From the NCBI GenBank assembly GCA_017302255.1, contig JAFLDV010000018.1, forward strand, positions 1 to 64,000: a DNA stretch of 64,000 bases. Reading direction: 5' to 3'. This DNA comes from Gammaproteobacteria bacterium. Its GTDB lineage: Bacteria; Pseudomonadota; Gammaproteobacteria; Enterobacterales; Alteromonadaceae. Positions 1 to 9,053 of this stretch are shown here, piece after piece. Below the pieces are notes generated by a model that searched no databases, was not told the origin of the DNA, and saw only the letters and a program-made list of their open reading frames with translations. The first letter of the stretch is position 1, and every line of letters starts with the position of its first letter. Position numbers and translations under genes: made by a program.

Positions 1-312
1 GCAAGCGGCTACATTCTTTTCAATTCAGAAACGCAAACCAAAACAGGTTCAGAAGCAACTCAGCAAACATCTATGAATAGCATGAGCATGACGGCTAATA
101 CTTCCGTTACTCAAACATCAGGTTCGGCAGGTGTTCAAATTCGTGAAGGCATGTATATCAACAAAAGCGAAACACTTTTCAGCATAAACGATTTACAAAC
201 CGTTTGGGCAATCATTTCAATTCCCTCTGAATATCATTCATCTGTTCAGCCAAACAAGCAAATCAATATCATATCAGAATTATTCCCCAATAAAACTTTT
301 ACAGGAAAAATT
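1..312 (+). pseudogene. Fragment of an efflux RND periplasmic adaptor (CusB/HlyD-like), cut at the left edge and fused to serB
   Basis: The frame is open from base 1 and encodes about 104 residues resembling the beta-barrel part of a CusB-type membrane fusion protein: an EGMYINKSETLF segment, then a VWAIISIPSEY segment and an ELFPNKTFTGKI segment, as in heavy-metal efflux adaptors of Bacteroidota. The stretch is visibly AT-rich (18 G/C of 60 in 241-300, against 37 of 60 in 541-600). No stop separates it from SerB; after TGKI the sequence changes to SerB-like residues. The adaptor therefore lacks its N-terminus (window edge) and everything after the barrel. No RND pump or outer membrane channel lies nearby. 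This could be an assembly chimera or a real recombination joint; I favour the artefact. Confidence 0.6.
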
Positions 313-1281
313 TTGCTGACGGAAAAAACTTGGCAAATTGTGCCGACTTCCGATGGCTTCAGCCTCGATGTTGCTAGTGAAAAGCCGGCAATGTCAGTTG
401 TCAGATTTTTTGCTGGTGAGCTGACAGCGGTGATGGTTGATGCGCTGCAACTGATGTTAACGGCTGAAGGCTATCAGATCCAGCTCGGTCAACATCAGGT
501 GCATGCCGGATTGCCGGCGGCTGTTGAACTGCGCCTCAATGCTGAAATCTCCGAGCAGTGCGTGGCAATGGTCCGCGATCTTGCCGCCAGTTGGCAGCTG
601 GAGGTCATTTGTTTAACTGCACCGGTATTGCTAAGCGAACCAGGTTTATTAGTCATGGATATGGATAGCACCGCGATCCAAATCGAATGCATTGACGAAA
701 TTGCCGCGTTAGCAGGAGTTGGTGAGCAAGTTGCTGCTGTGACTAAGCGCGCGATGAATGGCGAACTGGATTTTGCGATGAGCTTGCGCGAGCGGGTTGC
801 CGCGCTAAAAGGAGCGAAGTCTGACATTCTTGCGCAGGTGCTCGCTGATCTGCCGCTAATGCCTGGGTTAACTGACCTAGTCGAGACACTACTTGCGCGT
901 AATTGGAAGGTGATGATTGCATCTGGTGGTTTTACTTACTTTACCAATGCACTGCGCGAACAATTGGCTCTCACTGCAACTTTTGCTAACGAATTGTCGA
1001 TTGTCGATGGCGTGCTGACCGGCGAAGTGCTTGGCGATATCGTAGATGCAAATCGCAAAGCGCAAGTGGTGACAGAGCAGTCGGCAAAGTATCAAATCAG
1101 CCAAGCCCAAACAGTTGCCATTGGTGATGGTGCTAATGATTTGCCGATGTTAGCGGTCGCTGCACTCGGCGTAGCATTTCATGCCAAAGCATTAGTGCAG
1201 GCAAAGGCTAAAGTCGCCATTAGAAAGGGTTCGTTATTACAACTGCTGTACGCGTTGGATGAACAAGATTGGCGCCTATGA
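313..1281 (+). CDS. serB: Phosphoserine phosphatase SerB
   Basis: Cytoplasmic HAD-superfamily enzyme that hydrolyses O-phosphoserine to serine, the last step of serine biosynthesis. HAD motif I is seen as DMDSTAIQIECIDE, motif II in the IASGG segment and motif III/IV as GDGANDLPML. About 110 residues precede the catalytic core, as in gammaproteobacterial SerB. The upstream frame is continuous with an adaptor fragment, so the native start is uncertain: an in-frame TTG at 313 has AGGA six bases ahead and would give 322 residues, close to the usual length; an ATG at 73 would give a 402-residue chimera. The stop overlaps the ATG of the next gene (ATGA), so the two are probably co-translated. Function is certain; the 5' end is not. 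Confidence 0.9.
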   Translation: MLTEKTWQIVPTSDGFSLDVASEKPAMSVVRFFAGELTAVMVDALQLMLTAEGYQIQLGQHQVHAGLPAAVELRLNAEISEQCVAMVRDLAASWQLEVICLTAPVLLSEPGLLVMDMDSTAIQIECIDEIAALAGVGEQVAAVTKRAMNGELDFAMSLRERVAALKGAKSDILAQVLADLPLMPGLTDLVETLLARNWKVMIASGGFTYFTNALREQLALTATFANELSIVDGVLTGEVLGDIVDANRKAQVVTEQSAKYQISQAQTVAIGDGANDLPMLAVAALGVAFHAKALVQAKAKVAIRKGSLLQLLYALDEQDWRL

Positions 1282-2174
1282 AACATTCACAAAGCTCGAG
1301 TTACCTCGATTTAGGCCACTATAAACTGCATCTGCGGAATCTAGTGCCGCTTAAGCCTTCGCAAGCCCCAGTGTTGATGTTGCACGGGGCTATTGAAAAT
1401 GGCCGAATTTTCTATAGCCACTCTGGCAAAGGCTTTGGCTGCTTTCTTGCTGATCAAGGGTTTCCAACCTACTGCGCGGATTTTGCCGGCCGAGGTTTAT
1501 CTCAACCTCGAGTAAAAGATGGTCTTGCGCATTCGCAGAATCAGTTAATTTGTGCCGACATTCCAGCATTGATTAATGAGTTGTATGAACTCCATCAACA
1601 ACCCTTACATATCGTCTGTCATTCGTGGGGCGGCGTGGTGCTAGTCGCCAGTCTGCTGCGGTTTGCTGAACTTCGCAGTAAAGTACAATCGTTGGTGTGT
1701 TTTGGTACTAAACGACAAATTACCGGGCAAAGCCTTCAACGGAAGCTGCAGATTGATTTAGTTTGGAACCGATTAGCACCTTGGTTATGTCGCAAGTTTG
1801 GACATTTGCCGGCAAAAAAATTGCGATTGGGTGCTGATGATGAACCGACCCAGTATTTGCTTGATACCATAGCATGGATCAAGCCTTCAGCATTTTGTGA
1901 TGTAAGCGATGGCTTTAACTACGAAGCTGCAGCTTCGGATCTAGCGCATTGGCCGCGTAGTAAGTTTATTGCAGCAGTGAACGATAAGGTATTAGGCCAC
2001 GCCGTGGACGTTCAACATTTTATGCGAGAGGCTGGTTTAGCAGCGGCAGAATTTAGCTTGTTAGCGAAAGCAAATGGCAATGCTGAAGATTATGATCATA
2101 TTTCTATGCTGACCCACCCAGCTGCCACAAAAGACCATTTTCCAGAATTGGCCAAATGGCTACAGCAGGCTTAA
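1278..2174 (+). CDS. Alpha/beta hydrolase of unknown substrate
   Basis: A 298-residue alpha/beta-hydrolase fold protein. The nucleophile elbow is CHSWGG with Ser116, the oxyanion-side motif is LHGAIENG near residues 35-42, and a late DHISML segment could supply the catalytic His. There is no signal peptide, so it is probably cytoplasmic. ATG at 1278 overlaps the serB stop in an ATGA junction; a TTG nine bases upstream is also in frame but less attractive. Position directly after serB suggests one transcript, but nothing in the sequence identifies a substrate. It converges on the PilZ gene, with the two coding ends overlapping by four bases and no room for a terminator. Confidence 0.8.
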   Translation: MKHSQSSSYLDLGHYKLHLRNLVPLKPSQAPVLMLHGAIENGRIFYSHSGKGFGCFLADQGFPTYCADFAGRGLSQPRVKDGLAHSQNQLICADIPALINELYELHQQPLHIVCHSWGGVVLVASLLRFAELRSKVQSLVCFGTKRQITGQSLQRKLQIDLVWNRLAPWLCRKFGHLPAKKLRLGADDEPTQYLLDTIAWIKPSAFCDVSDGFNYEAAASDLAHWPRSKFIAAVNDKVLGHAVDVQHFMREAGLAAAEFSLLAKANGNAEDYDHISMLTHPAATKDHFPELAKWLQQA

Positions 2175-4711
2175 GCGTTTAACTGTTGTTCCTGTGCTTG
2201 GATGAATTCGCGGCGTTTTTCCACTTGTCGCTGAATTTGTTCAGCAGGAACGCCGTAACGCAACAAGATTTCATCACTGATATCAATAACATCACCAACG
2301 CCAACCACGCTCCACAATTCTTCTTCCAGTACTTTTGCTTTATGGATCGCGTAAACACTGACGTAACTCAATTCTTTATTGATATGCTCGGTGTCCGGGC
2401 GTCCCGTGCGAGAGAGGAAAATTCTAAAACAGAATAATAAGTCGTTTGCCAGCGCATCCTGGACGAAATACTGTCTTGCTTGCGCAGTCTTTAAATCAAA
2501 ATCATATTCGGTGACAAAACTCTGCTCCATTTTGCTTTGCCCTTGCCGAAAGCGAATGAATAGCTCGAAGCTCTTCGGCGCGTCTTGGCGTTTCATCAAT
2601 TTTAATTGATTGGCAAAATGCAGGTTAGTCGCGTTGTTTTTCAACATCGGCTGCAAATTGAATTTTTGCTGTTTATCTTGAAAAATCCCTAATAACCTAT
2701 GCAGATTGTTTGGCTCAGCACCGCGTCCAATCACGTTTAGGTCATAGCGGATCCCATGCCTATGCATGAAAAATGGAAAGCTATTTAGCGCCTTCACGTA
2801 CATGTTGCGTAGAGCTTGGCCAAGACCGGCAAATTTAGGTGTTTCTTCGGCTAAGGTCAGTTTTGCCCTGTTACTTTTAATCAACTGTTCGAAGAATAAG
2901 CGGCCTTGATGCGGCGTTTCCCCTTCGATGATCCGTAAGTTCATCACTAGCTGACTCTTACTCACGGCCATTACTTCGTACTCTAGATCGGTTAAACCAT
3001 ATTTACTGGATATTTTTTGCATATCCGGCAAAGCGAGTTGCACCTTGTCGCCCTTTTGGTAAGAAATGGTTTCGCTGGTCTCAATTTGCAGACCTTTGCT
3101 GGAAAAATCGCGGGTGATTGCTTCAATGTAATGCTGTGAATTGACCTTAAGCATGACTTTCGTTTTGTATAAAAAGCGACCCTCAGCCCGCAAATTTACA
3201 TACTGCACAGCAACAGATTCTAATGGCGGCACTTCATCAAGTTTGGGATGACCATACACTTTCAACTGACCAAGTAACGATTCATCAAAACTAATTTGTT
3301 GATATAACAAAGTGCTTTCTTGTTGAGTTATATCAGTCAAACAAGCGACATAACGAAAATCTTGGATCATGTTCTGCACCAACTGCGGCGGCGGTTGGTT
3401 CAGTTTCGAAATCTCAGAGTCTGCGCTATCTGGCAACGACAATAGTACATGTGCATCTGCTGGATGAGTCCGATGTACCACTAAGTGGAATACTTTCCAG
3501 CTAGGTTTTTGTGCGCCGAAACCAAAGAATACGTTTTGCAGATGTGGTGTTTGCGCCAGTTCGTCCGCGGTTGCCGAGTAATAATAAAGCTTGCCTTTAG
3601 CCGCATGGGTAAAGCAATACAATGTAGTGGAGCGTTCAAGTGGTGCTTTGCTCAAACAGGTTTTTAAGCGTTTTCCGGAAAGAATTTGCATTAAAACCGA
3701 AAATTGCCGTTCGTCCTGAAAATACTGCACAAGTTGGCGGTTATTTTCGGTGGTAAGCGCGCAAATAGGTACTGGTAAACCCTCTCGTACCGCTAAAAAC
3801 ACCGGCAGCGAACTGATGCGAGGTAAGTAAAATTGTTCGTAACCCTTTACAACTACAGCATCTAAGGTGTTATCAAGATTCACTTTATAACGACGTTTGT
3901 TGCCGTTAATGAAATTTTTGAGAAATTCCGCAAAACCTTTATTTTCATTTTCGATGATGCGTTTGACTCGCACGTATTGCGCGCGTTCGACAACTTCGGT
4001 ATCTAACACTAAATATGCAATACCGTTGTCGTTGCCAAGGGCAAATTCCTGTTCCAAGCCGCGGAAGAAAATGGCAATTTTTTGCCCAGCTTGTAAACGT
4101 CGACTATTTGGAACTTTGAGTTTGCTACCCGAAACCGACAAATCGACGGTACTGGCTTGAAAATGTTCGCCGTCTTCGGCTTCAATTTCGATGTCGATGA
4201 TGAAGTTCATGCGCTCTTCGCCACGGCTACAATAGCTAGCGAATTGAATCAAACTCGGGCCGGCTTTTTCGTCATCGGTGTTTTCTGCAACCGGTTCTTT
4301 GGCAAGCAATGGATCGCCAGAAATTACCGCTTGGATTCGTTGATTGGTTTCTTGCTTATGACGAACCCGATAGTTGTTATCGGTGTTGGTGACTTCTTCG
4401 TAGAGCCCTAGGGTGTATTGCCCATAGCGTTTGATGCCGCGTTCAAAGGCTTTGATGGCGGTGTCATCTAGGTAATGAGTTTTTCCTTTATGTTCATAAG
4501 GGCGTACTTCACCGTCAACTTTCCCACGCAAATCAATATAGTAACCACAAGGCTGGCCTAATCGTTTCAGTTCCATTTTCAATAAGAACTGTTTCGGCTT
4601 GGGAATTTCGGCGGTTAAAATGTTAAAGACTTCACTGAACTCACTAGTATTCAGTAAAGGTTTTAGCCGCTCGATAATCCCTGCAAAGGGCTGCAAATCT
4701 GGTGTGGTCAT
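2171..4711 (-). CDS. Large protein with two PilZ c-di-GMP-binding sites
   Basis: An 846-residue protein with no signal peptide or clear membrane segment. Two complete PilZ signatures are visible: RGEER (163-167) with DLSVSG (190-195), and RAEGR (508-512) with DFSSKG (535-540). Each has the RxxxR plus (D/N)xSxxG arrangement that binds cyclic di-GMP. The region between (about 250-490) and the last 250 residues have no motif I recognise. Similar long PilZ proteins beside serB/radA occur in Alteromonadales, but I know no assigned function. It is transcribed divergently from radA. Likely role: cytoplasmic c-di-GMP effector, perhaps for surface attachment or motility; that is inference. Confidence 0.85.
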   Translation of the reverse strand: MTTPDLQPFAGIIERLKPLLNTSEFSEVFNILTAEIPKPKQFLLKMELKRLGQPCGYYIDLRGKVDGEVRPYEHKGKTHYLDDTAIKAFERGIKRYGQYTLGLYEEVTNTDNNYRVRHKQETNQRIQAVISGDPLLAKEPVAENTDDEKAGPSLIQFASYCSRGEERMNFIIDIEIEAEDGEHFQASTVDLSVSGSKLKVPNSRRLQAGQKIAIFFRGLEQEFALGNDNGIAYLVLDTEVVERAQYVRVKRIIENENKGFAEFLKNFINGNKRRYKVNLDNTLDAVVVKGYEQFYLPRISSLPVFLAVREGLPVPICALTTENNRQLVQYFQDERQFSVLMQILSGKRLKTCLSKAPLERSTTLYCFTHAAKGKLYYYSATADELAQTPHLQNVFFGFGAQKPSWKVFHLVVHRTHPADAHVLLSLPDSADSEISKLNQPPPQLVQNMIQDFRYVACLTDITQQESTLLYQQISFDESLLGQLKVYGHPKLDEVPPLESVAVQYVNLRAEGRFLYKTKVMLKVNSQHYIEAITRDFSSKGLQIETSETISYQKGDKVQLALPDMQKISSKYGLTDLEYEVMAVSKSQLVMNLRIIEGETPHQGRLFFEQLIKSNRAKLTLAEETPKFAGLGQALRNMYVKALNSFPFFMHRHGIRYDLNVIGRGAEPNNLHRLLGIFQDKQQKFNLQPMLKNNATNLHFANQLKLMKRQDAPKSFELFIRFRQGQSKMEQSFVTEYDFDLKTAQARQYFVQDALANDLLFCFRIFLSRTGRPDTEHINKELSYVSVYAIHKAKVLEEELWSVVGVGDVIDISDEILLRYGVPAEQIQRQVEKRREFIQAQEQQLNA

Positions 4712-4924
4712 TGTGCTCTAGTCAGCCGCAACATTGCCGCGTCGTGTGTTAATATTGTTTTTTAAAAGCAATTATTATACCAATCAACTTAAATCTATAA
4801 GAGTATCTTTGTGCTGACAAGCACCATGTGTTAGATAAGGATTATAGATTGATGTTTTTGCAGTAAATTGTCACTAAGATTAGCACGCGATTGTTGATAT
4901 AGATATTCGGATCTAGAGGATGAG

Positions 4925-6286
4925 ATGGCGAAAATAAAAAGTGCTTACGTATGCAACGATTGTGGTGCAGATTTTATGCGTTGGCAGGGGCAGTGCACTG
5001 AATGTGGCGCTTGGAATACCATTAGTGAAGTGCGTATGGCGCAGGTCAATCCGAAAGCACGTCGCGACGGCGGTTATGCTGGCGCAACTGCGGCACAGGT
5101 TGTTCGACTAGATCAAGTCGACTTACAAGAAGTACCGCGGTTTAGCTCCGGTTTTGCTGAGTTCGACAGAGTGCTCGGGGGCGGCATAGTTCCGGGGTCA
5201 GCGATTTTGATAGGTGGTAGTCCTGGGGCAGGTAAAAGTACTTTATTACTGCAAATTATGTGTGGCTTGGCTGCCCAAGGCCCGGCGTTATACGTCACTG
5301 GTGAAGAATCTCTGCAGCAAGTTGCGATGCGCGCCCATCGTTTGGGATTACCGACCGATCAATTGAAAATGCTGGCAGAAACACAAGTGGAGACTATTTG
5401 CCAGCTTGCGCAGCAAGAGAAACCTCGGATCATGGTTATTGATTCTATCCAAGTGATGCAGATGGCTGATATCCAAAGTGCGCCCGGTAGTGTGTCGCAA
5501 GTGCGGGAAAGCGCCGCTTTTCTGACGCGATTTGCCAAACAGCAAGGCGTAGCCGTCATTATGGTCGGTCATGTGACAAAAGATGGATCGCTGGCAGGCC
5601 CTAAGGTCTTAGAGCACTGTATTGATTGTTCGGTGTTATTAGACGGTGACTCGGATAGTCGTTTTCGAACATTACGAGGTAATAAAAACCGCTTTGGTGC
5701 AGTCAATGAACTTGGCGTTTTTGCCATGACTGGTCAAGGCATGCGCGAAGTGAAAAATCCATCAGCGATTTTCTTAAACCGCGGTAAAGAAGATGCCCCT
5801 GGCTCTTTGGTGATGGTACTTTGGGAAGGTACTCGGCCATTGCTGGTTGAAATTCAGGGGCTTGTGGATTATTCGGCACTAAATAACCCTCGGCGCGTGA
5901 CTGTTGGCATGGAACTCAATCGACTGTCGATGTTGTTGGCAGTGATGCATCGCCATGCCGGGATCCAAATGTCAGATCAGGATGTGTTTGTTAACGTGGT
6001 TGGCGGTGTCAAAGTCAACGAAACCGGCGCTGATTTAGCAACCTTGTTAGCTTTGGTTTCGAGTTTTCGCAATAAGCCGTTACCAATGGAATTGGTGGTA
6101 TTTGGTGAGGTGGGTTTATCAGGAGAGATCCGGCCAGTACCGAGTGGTCAGGAACGTTTGCGGGAAGCTGCGAAGCATGGCTTTACCCGAGCTATTGTAC
6201 CTTTAGCCAATGTGCCGAAGGATGCGATACCTGGTATGACGGTGATTGGCGTGACTAAGCTCACTGAAGCACTAGACGCCTTATAG
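4925..6286 (+). CDS. radA: DNA repair protein RadA (Sms)
   Basis: RecA-like ATPase that promotes branch migration and processing of recombination intermediates. The 453-residue length is standard. In order: an N-terminal C4 zinc finger (Cys10, Cys13, Cys24, Cys27), Walker A GGSPGAGKST at 97-106, a Walker B-like IMVIDSIQ segment, the RadA-specific KNRFG motif, and a C-terminal Lon-protease-like domain. ATG at 4925 follows a GAGGATGAG ribosome-binding stretch. The gene stands alone, divergent from the PilZ gene, and ends just before a strong bidirectional terminator shared with bamD. Confidence 0.97.
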   Translation: MAKIKSAYVCNDCGADFMRWQGQCTECGAWNTISEVRMAQVNPKARRDGGYAGATAAQVVRLDQVDLQEVPRFSSGFAEFDRVLGGGIVPGSAILIGGSPGAGKSTLLLQIMCGLAAQGPALYVTGEESLQQVAMRAHRLGLPTDQLKMLAETQVETICQLAQQEKPRIMVIDSIQVMQMADIQSAPGSVSQVRESAAFLTRFAKQQGVAVIMVGHVTKDGSLAGPKVLEHCIDCSVLLDGDSDSRFRTLRGNKNRFGAVNELGVFAMTGQGMREVKNPSAIFLNRGKEDAPGSLVMVLWEGTRPLLVEIQGLVDYSALNNPRRVTVGMELNRLSMLLAVMHRHAGIQMSDQDVFVNVVGGVKVNETGADLATLLALVSSFRNKPLPMELVVFGEVGLSGEIRPVPSGQERLREAAKHGFTRAIVPLANVPKDAIPGMTVIGVTKLTEALDAL

Positions 6287-6306
6287 TTTTAGTAATTAGT
6301 TGACAT

Positions 6307-6333
6307 AAAAAAACCCGCGAAAGCGGGTTTTTT
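6307..6333. terminator. Bidirectional intrinsic terminator between radA and bamD
   Basis: Six-base GC-rich stem ACCCGC/GCGGGT with a GAAA tetraloop, preceded by seven As and followed by six Ts. It can therefore stop transcription from radA on the plus strand and bamD on the minus strand, which converge here. Confidence 0.93.
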
Positions 6334-6345
6334 ATATTGGTGAAT

Positions 6346-7095
6346 TTAACCCTGTTGTTCTGGGAAATTCAACTTCAACACCGCTTGAGTGTCGTCGCGC
6401 AGCTTGGTTAAGCCTAACTCGTTATAGCTATACACCATTAATTCCAAAGCTTTAGGTACTAATGGAGAGTCACGATAAAATTCAACTACGTATCGAGCAC
6501 GGTTAGCCGCAGCTAAGTGCGCGCCGCGACGAGAGTAGTAATCGGCGATTTTTAATTCGTGGCGAACAAGTTTTTCTTTAATTTCGATCATCTTACTCTT
6601 GCCATCAGCTGCGTAGCGGCTTTTTGGGAAGGTATTGGTCAAAATTTTCAGGTCTTCGAACGCTTGTTTGGTACTTGCTAAATCACGGTCTGCACGGTCA
6701 ATACCAAAGAACTCTTGAAAAGAGTTCGCATCAGTACGCAGATTATTCACAGCGCGCATGTAATAAACGTAATCCAAATCAGGATGATTTGGGTTTAATC
6801 GGATAAAACGGTCTATACTTGCCAGCGCTTGTTTGATATCGCCTGATTGGGTGTAGGCATAGATCAAGTCAAGTTGCACTTGGCGAGACATAGGACCAAA
6901 CGGATACTGGCCTTCCATCCGTTTTAACAATTCAATGGCTCTACCGTACAAACCGCTGTCTAAAACAACTTTGGTTTCATTGTAGGCTTGTTGAGCGGTC
7001 TGGTTAGTATTGACCAATTCTTCTTGGTCTTTCTTCGCGGCGCAGCCTGAAATCGCTGCGGTTAAACATAAAATGGCAATTATTTTCGCTTTCAT
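6346..7095 (-). CDS. bamD: Outer membrane assembly lipoprotein BamD (ComL)
   Basis: Essential lipoprotein of the BAM complex that inserts beta-barrel proteins in the outer membrane. 249 residues, near the 245 of E. coli. The N-terminus is a lipoprotein signal with Cys18 in AISGC, followed by TPR-type repeats (for example the LYGRAIELLKRMEGQYPFG segment and the SIDRFIRLNPNHPDLDY segment). The start chosen is the ATG at 7095 that begins the signal peptide; the frame is open nine codons further but these lack a signal-like sequence. It diverges from rluD, the conserved arrangement in Gammaproteobacteria. Confidence 0.96.
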   Translation of the reverse strand: MKAKIIAILCLTAAISGCAAKKDQEELVNTNQTAQQAYNETKVVLDSGLYGRAIELLKRMEGQYPFGPMSRQVQLDLIYAYTQSGDIKQALASIDRFIRLNPNHPDLDYVYYMRAVNNLRTDANSFQEFFGIDRADRDLASTKQAFEDLKILTNTFPKSRYAADGKSKMIEIKEKLVRHELKIADYYSRRGAHLAAANRARYVVEFYRDSPLVPKALELMVYSYNELGLTKLRDDTQAVLKLNFPEQQG

Positions 7096-7220
7096 TGAAA
7101 AATCCACTACTACTTCAGCCAATTGGCTGTCTAGTCGCTCATAAAATCGTTAAAATAGGCAGAATACACCGATTCTACCCCAGACTGTTCGGGTATGCAC
7201 ACAGGATAACTGGTTCCGAC

Positions 7221-8195
7221 ATGACAAAACAGATAAAACTTACAGAAATTGTTCCTGATCATCTATTCGGTAAACGATTAGATCAGGTCCTGGCCGAAAT
7301 GTTCCCTGATTATTCAAGATCTCGGATAAAAGAATGGATTTTGGCGGGTTGGGTCAATGTAAACAACCGGATGTGTGATACGCCTCGGGAAAAATTACTG
7401 GGTGGTGAGCAAGTTGAAATCAACGCTGAGCTACCTGAAGATGAACGCTTTGATGCAGAACCAATTGATTTAAATATTGTTTATGAAGATGAACATATTC
7501 TAGTGATCAATAAACCTGCGGGTTTGGTTGTGCATCCTGGCGCTGGTAATCACGATGGTACTTTATTGAATGCCTTGCTGCACCACTGTCCTGGCATCGC
7601 TGAAGTTCCTCGCGCTGGTATTATCCATCGTTTGGATAAAGACACGACCGGTCTAATGGTGGTTGCCAAGACGATCCCGGCGCAAACCCACTTAGTGGAA
7701 ATGATGCAAAACCGCGAAATTACTCGCGAATACGAAGCTATTGCGCATGGCGCTATGACTGCTGGCGGTATGGTTGATGAACCAATTGGCCGTCACCCAA
7801 CAAAACGCACCCACATGGCTGTGACTTCGAGCGGTAAACCTGCGGTAACGCATTATCGGGTGATGGAGAAGTTTCGTAATCACACTCGTCTGCGTTTGCG
7901 TTTAGAGACTGGCCGGACCCACCAAATTCGGGTACACATGACCTATATCAACTACCCATTGGTTGGTGATCCGGTTTATGCCGGACGTCCGCGTCCACCG
8001 CGTAAAGCCGATGAGAAATTACTTGCGGTGCTGCGTGCATTCAAGCGCCAAGCGTTACACGCTGCGATGCTGCGACTTGCTCACCCAATTACACTTGAGT
8101 TATTGGAATGGCATGCACCTATCCCTCAGGATATGGTAGAGCTGACTTTAGCTCTTCGCGAAGATACTGCTATTCATGGCATGGATAACCAGTAA
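7221..8195 (+). CDS. rluD: 23S rRNA pseudouridine(1911/1915/1917) synthase RluD
   Basis: Makes the three conserved pseudouridines in helix 69 of 23S rRNA. From the ATG at 7221 it has 324 residues (326 in E. coli). An N-terminal S4 RNA-binding domain (about 15-75) precedes the catalytic domain with HRLDKDTTG; the catalytic Asp falls at residue 139, the same number as in E. coli RluD. The frame is open upstream to 7095, but those codons overlap the bamD start and look non-coding. The stop overlaps the ATG of pgeF by one base, so the two are translationally coupled. Confidence 0.97.
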   Translation: MTKQIKLTEIVPDHLFGKRLDQVLAEMFPDYSRSRIKEWILAGWVNVNNRMCDTPREKLLGGEQVEINAELPEDERFDAEPIDLNIVYEDEHILVINKPAGLVVHPGAGNHDGTLLNALLHHCPGIAEVPRAGIIHRLDKDTTGLMVVAKTIPAQTHLVEMMQNREITREYEAIAHGAMTAGGMVDEPIGRHPTKRTHMAVTSSGKPAVTHYRVMEKFRNHTRLRLRLETGRTHQIRVHMTYINYPLVGDPVYAGRPRPPRKADEKLLAVLRAFKRQALHAAMLRLAHPITLELLEWHAPIPQDMVELTLALREDTAIHGMDNQ

Positions 8196-8947
8196 TGTCG
8201 GTCGCACCGTTAGGTTTAATTATACCAAACTGGCCTGCCCCAAGCTGGGTGCGGGCTGGATCTACCACACGCAGTGGCGGTATCTCTAACGGTGTATTTG
8301 CAAGTTTTAATCTGGGGGATCACGTCGGTGATAATCCAGCGTTAGTTGCCGAAAATCGTGCGCTACTGCAAAAGTTGGCCAATTTGCCAGCAGAGCCAGC
8401 TTGGTTGCAACAGGTTCATGGCACAGACGTTTTGCAACTTTCTACATGGCAAGGTCACGTCGTTGCAGCTGATGCGAGTATGAGCCAGCAAGTTGGACAA
8501 GTTTGTTTGGTTATGACCGCAGATTGTCTCCCTGCATTATTCTGCTGCACAAAATCCAAGCAAGTAGCAGCTGCGCATGCTGGTTGGCGAGGACTTTGTG
8601 ACGGCATTCTAGAGAAGACGTTAGCGCATTTTCCTGATCCATCGACCGTTTTGGTTTGGCTTGGTCCATGTATTGGCCCGAGTGCTTTTGAAGTGGGTGA
8701 AGAAGTGCGCCAACAGTTTTTGACGCATGACGCCGCAGCGATTTCGGCTTTTGCGCCTTCGGAAAATCCTGGGAAATGGTTAGCCAATTTACCAATGTTG
8801 GCAAAACAGCGGTTAGTGGCTGCGGGCGCTGCCAGTATTTATGGCGGCGTTCGCTGTACTTTTAGCGAGTCTGAGCACTTCTTTTCTTATCGCCGTGACG
8901 GCCAAACAGGGCGCATGGCCAGCTTTATTTATATCCAAGCCGATTAA
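8195..8947 (+). CDS. pgeF: Peptidoglycan editing factor / multicopper-type purine phosphorylase (YfiH family)
   Basis: 250 residues of the YfiH/PgeF (DUF152) family, whose members act as purine nucleoside phosphorylases or remove mis-incorporated L-Ser from peptidoglycan precursors. The metal-site residues are visible: His75 in QQVHGTD, Cys111 in TADCLPA and His128 in AAHAGWRG. The spacing equals that of E. coli YfiH (71, 107, 124). ATG overlaps the rluD stop (TAATG). The order bamD / rluD-pgeF / clpB is conserved in enterobacteria and relatives. Confidence 0.95.
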   Translation: MSVAPLGLIIPNWPAPSWVRAGSTTRSGGISNGVFASFNLGDHVGDNPALVAENRALLQKLANLPAEPAWLQQVHGTDVLQLSTWQGHVVAADASMSQQVGQVCLVMTADCLPALFCCTKSKQVAAAHAGWRGLCDGILEKTLAHFPDPSTVLVWLGPCIGPSAFEVGEEVRQQFLTHDAAAISAFAPSENPGKWLANLPMLAKQRLVAAGAASIYGGVRCTFSESEHFFSYRRDGQTGRMASFIYIQAD

Positions 8948-8990
8948 CTGTAGTTATCTTTGACGCAAGTCAAATTTTTGACGTTCACTG

Positions 8991-9019
8991 CTTGAATTTC
9001 CAACAACGACTCCCCATCT
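8991..9019 (+). promoter_or_regulatory. Heat-shock (sigma-32) promoter of clpB
   Basis: CTTGAA at 8991-8996 and CCCCATCT at 9012-9019 are separated by 15 bases, a near-perfect match to the RpoH consensus CTTGAAA-N11-16-CCCCATNT. Transcription would begin near 9025, so the ATG at 9021 lies outside the message; this settles the clpB start at 9054 (or 9051). Confidence 0.9.
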
Positions 9020-9053
9020 TATGAGTAACAGAGTTATTCGTCAGGAGTTCATG

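Noticed and set aside
9021-9053. ATG at 9021 as the clpB start
   Set aside because: It overlaps the end of the -10 region of the heat-shock promoter and would precede the transcript start.
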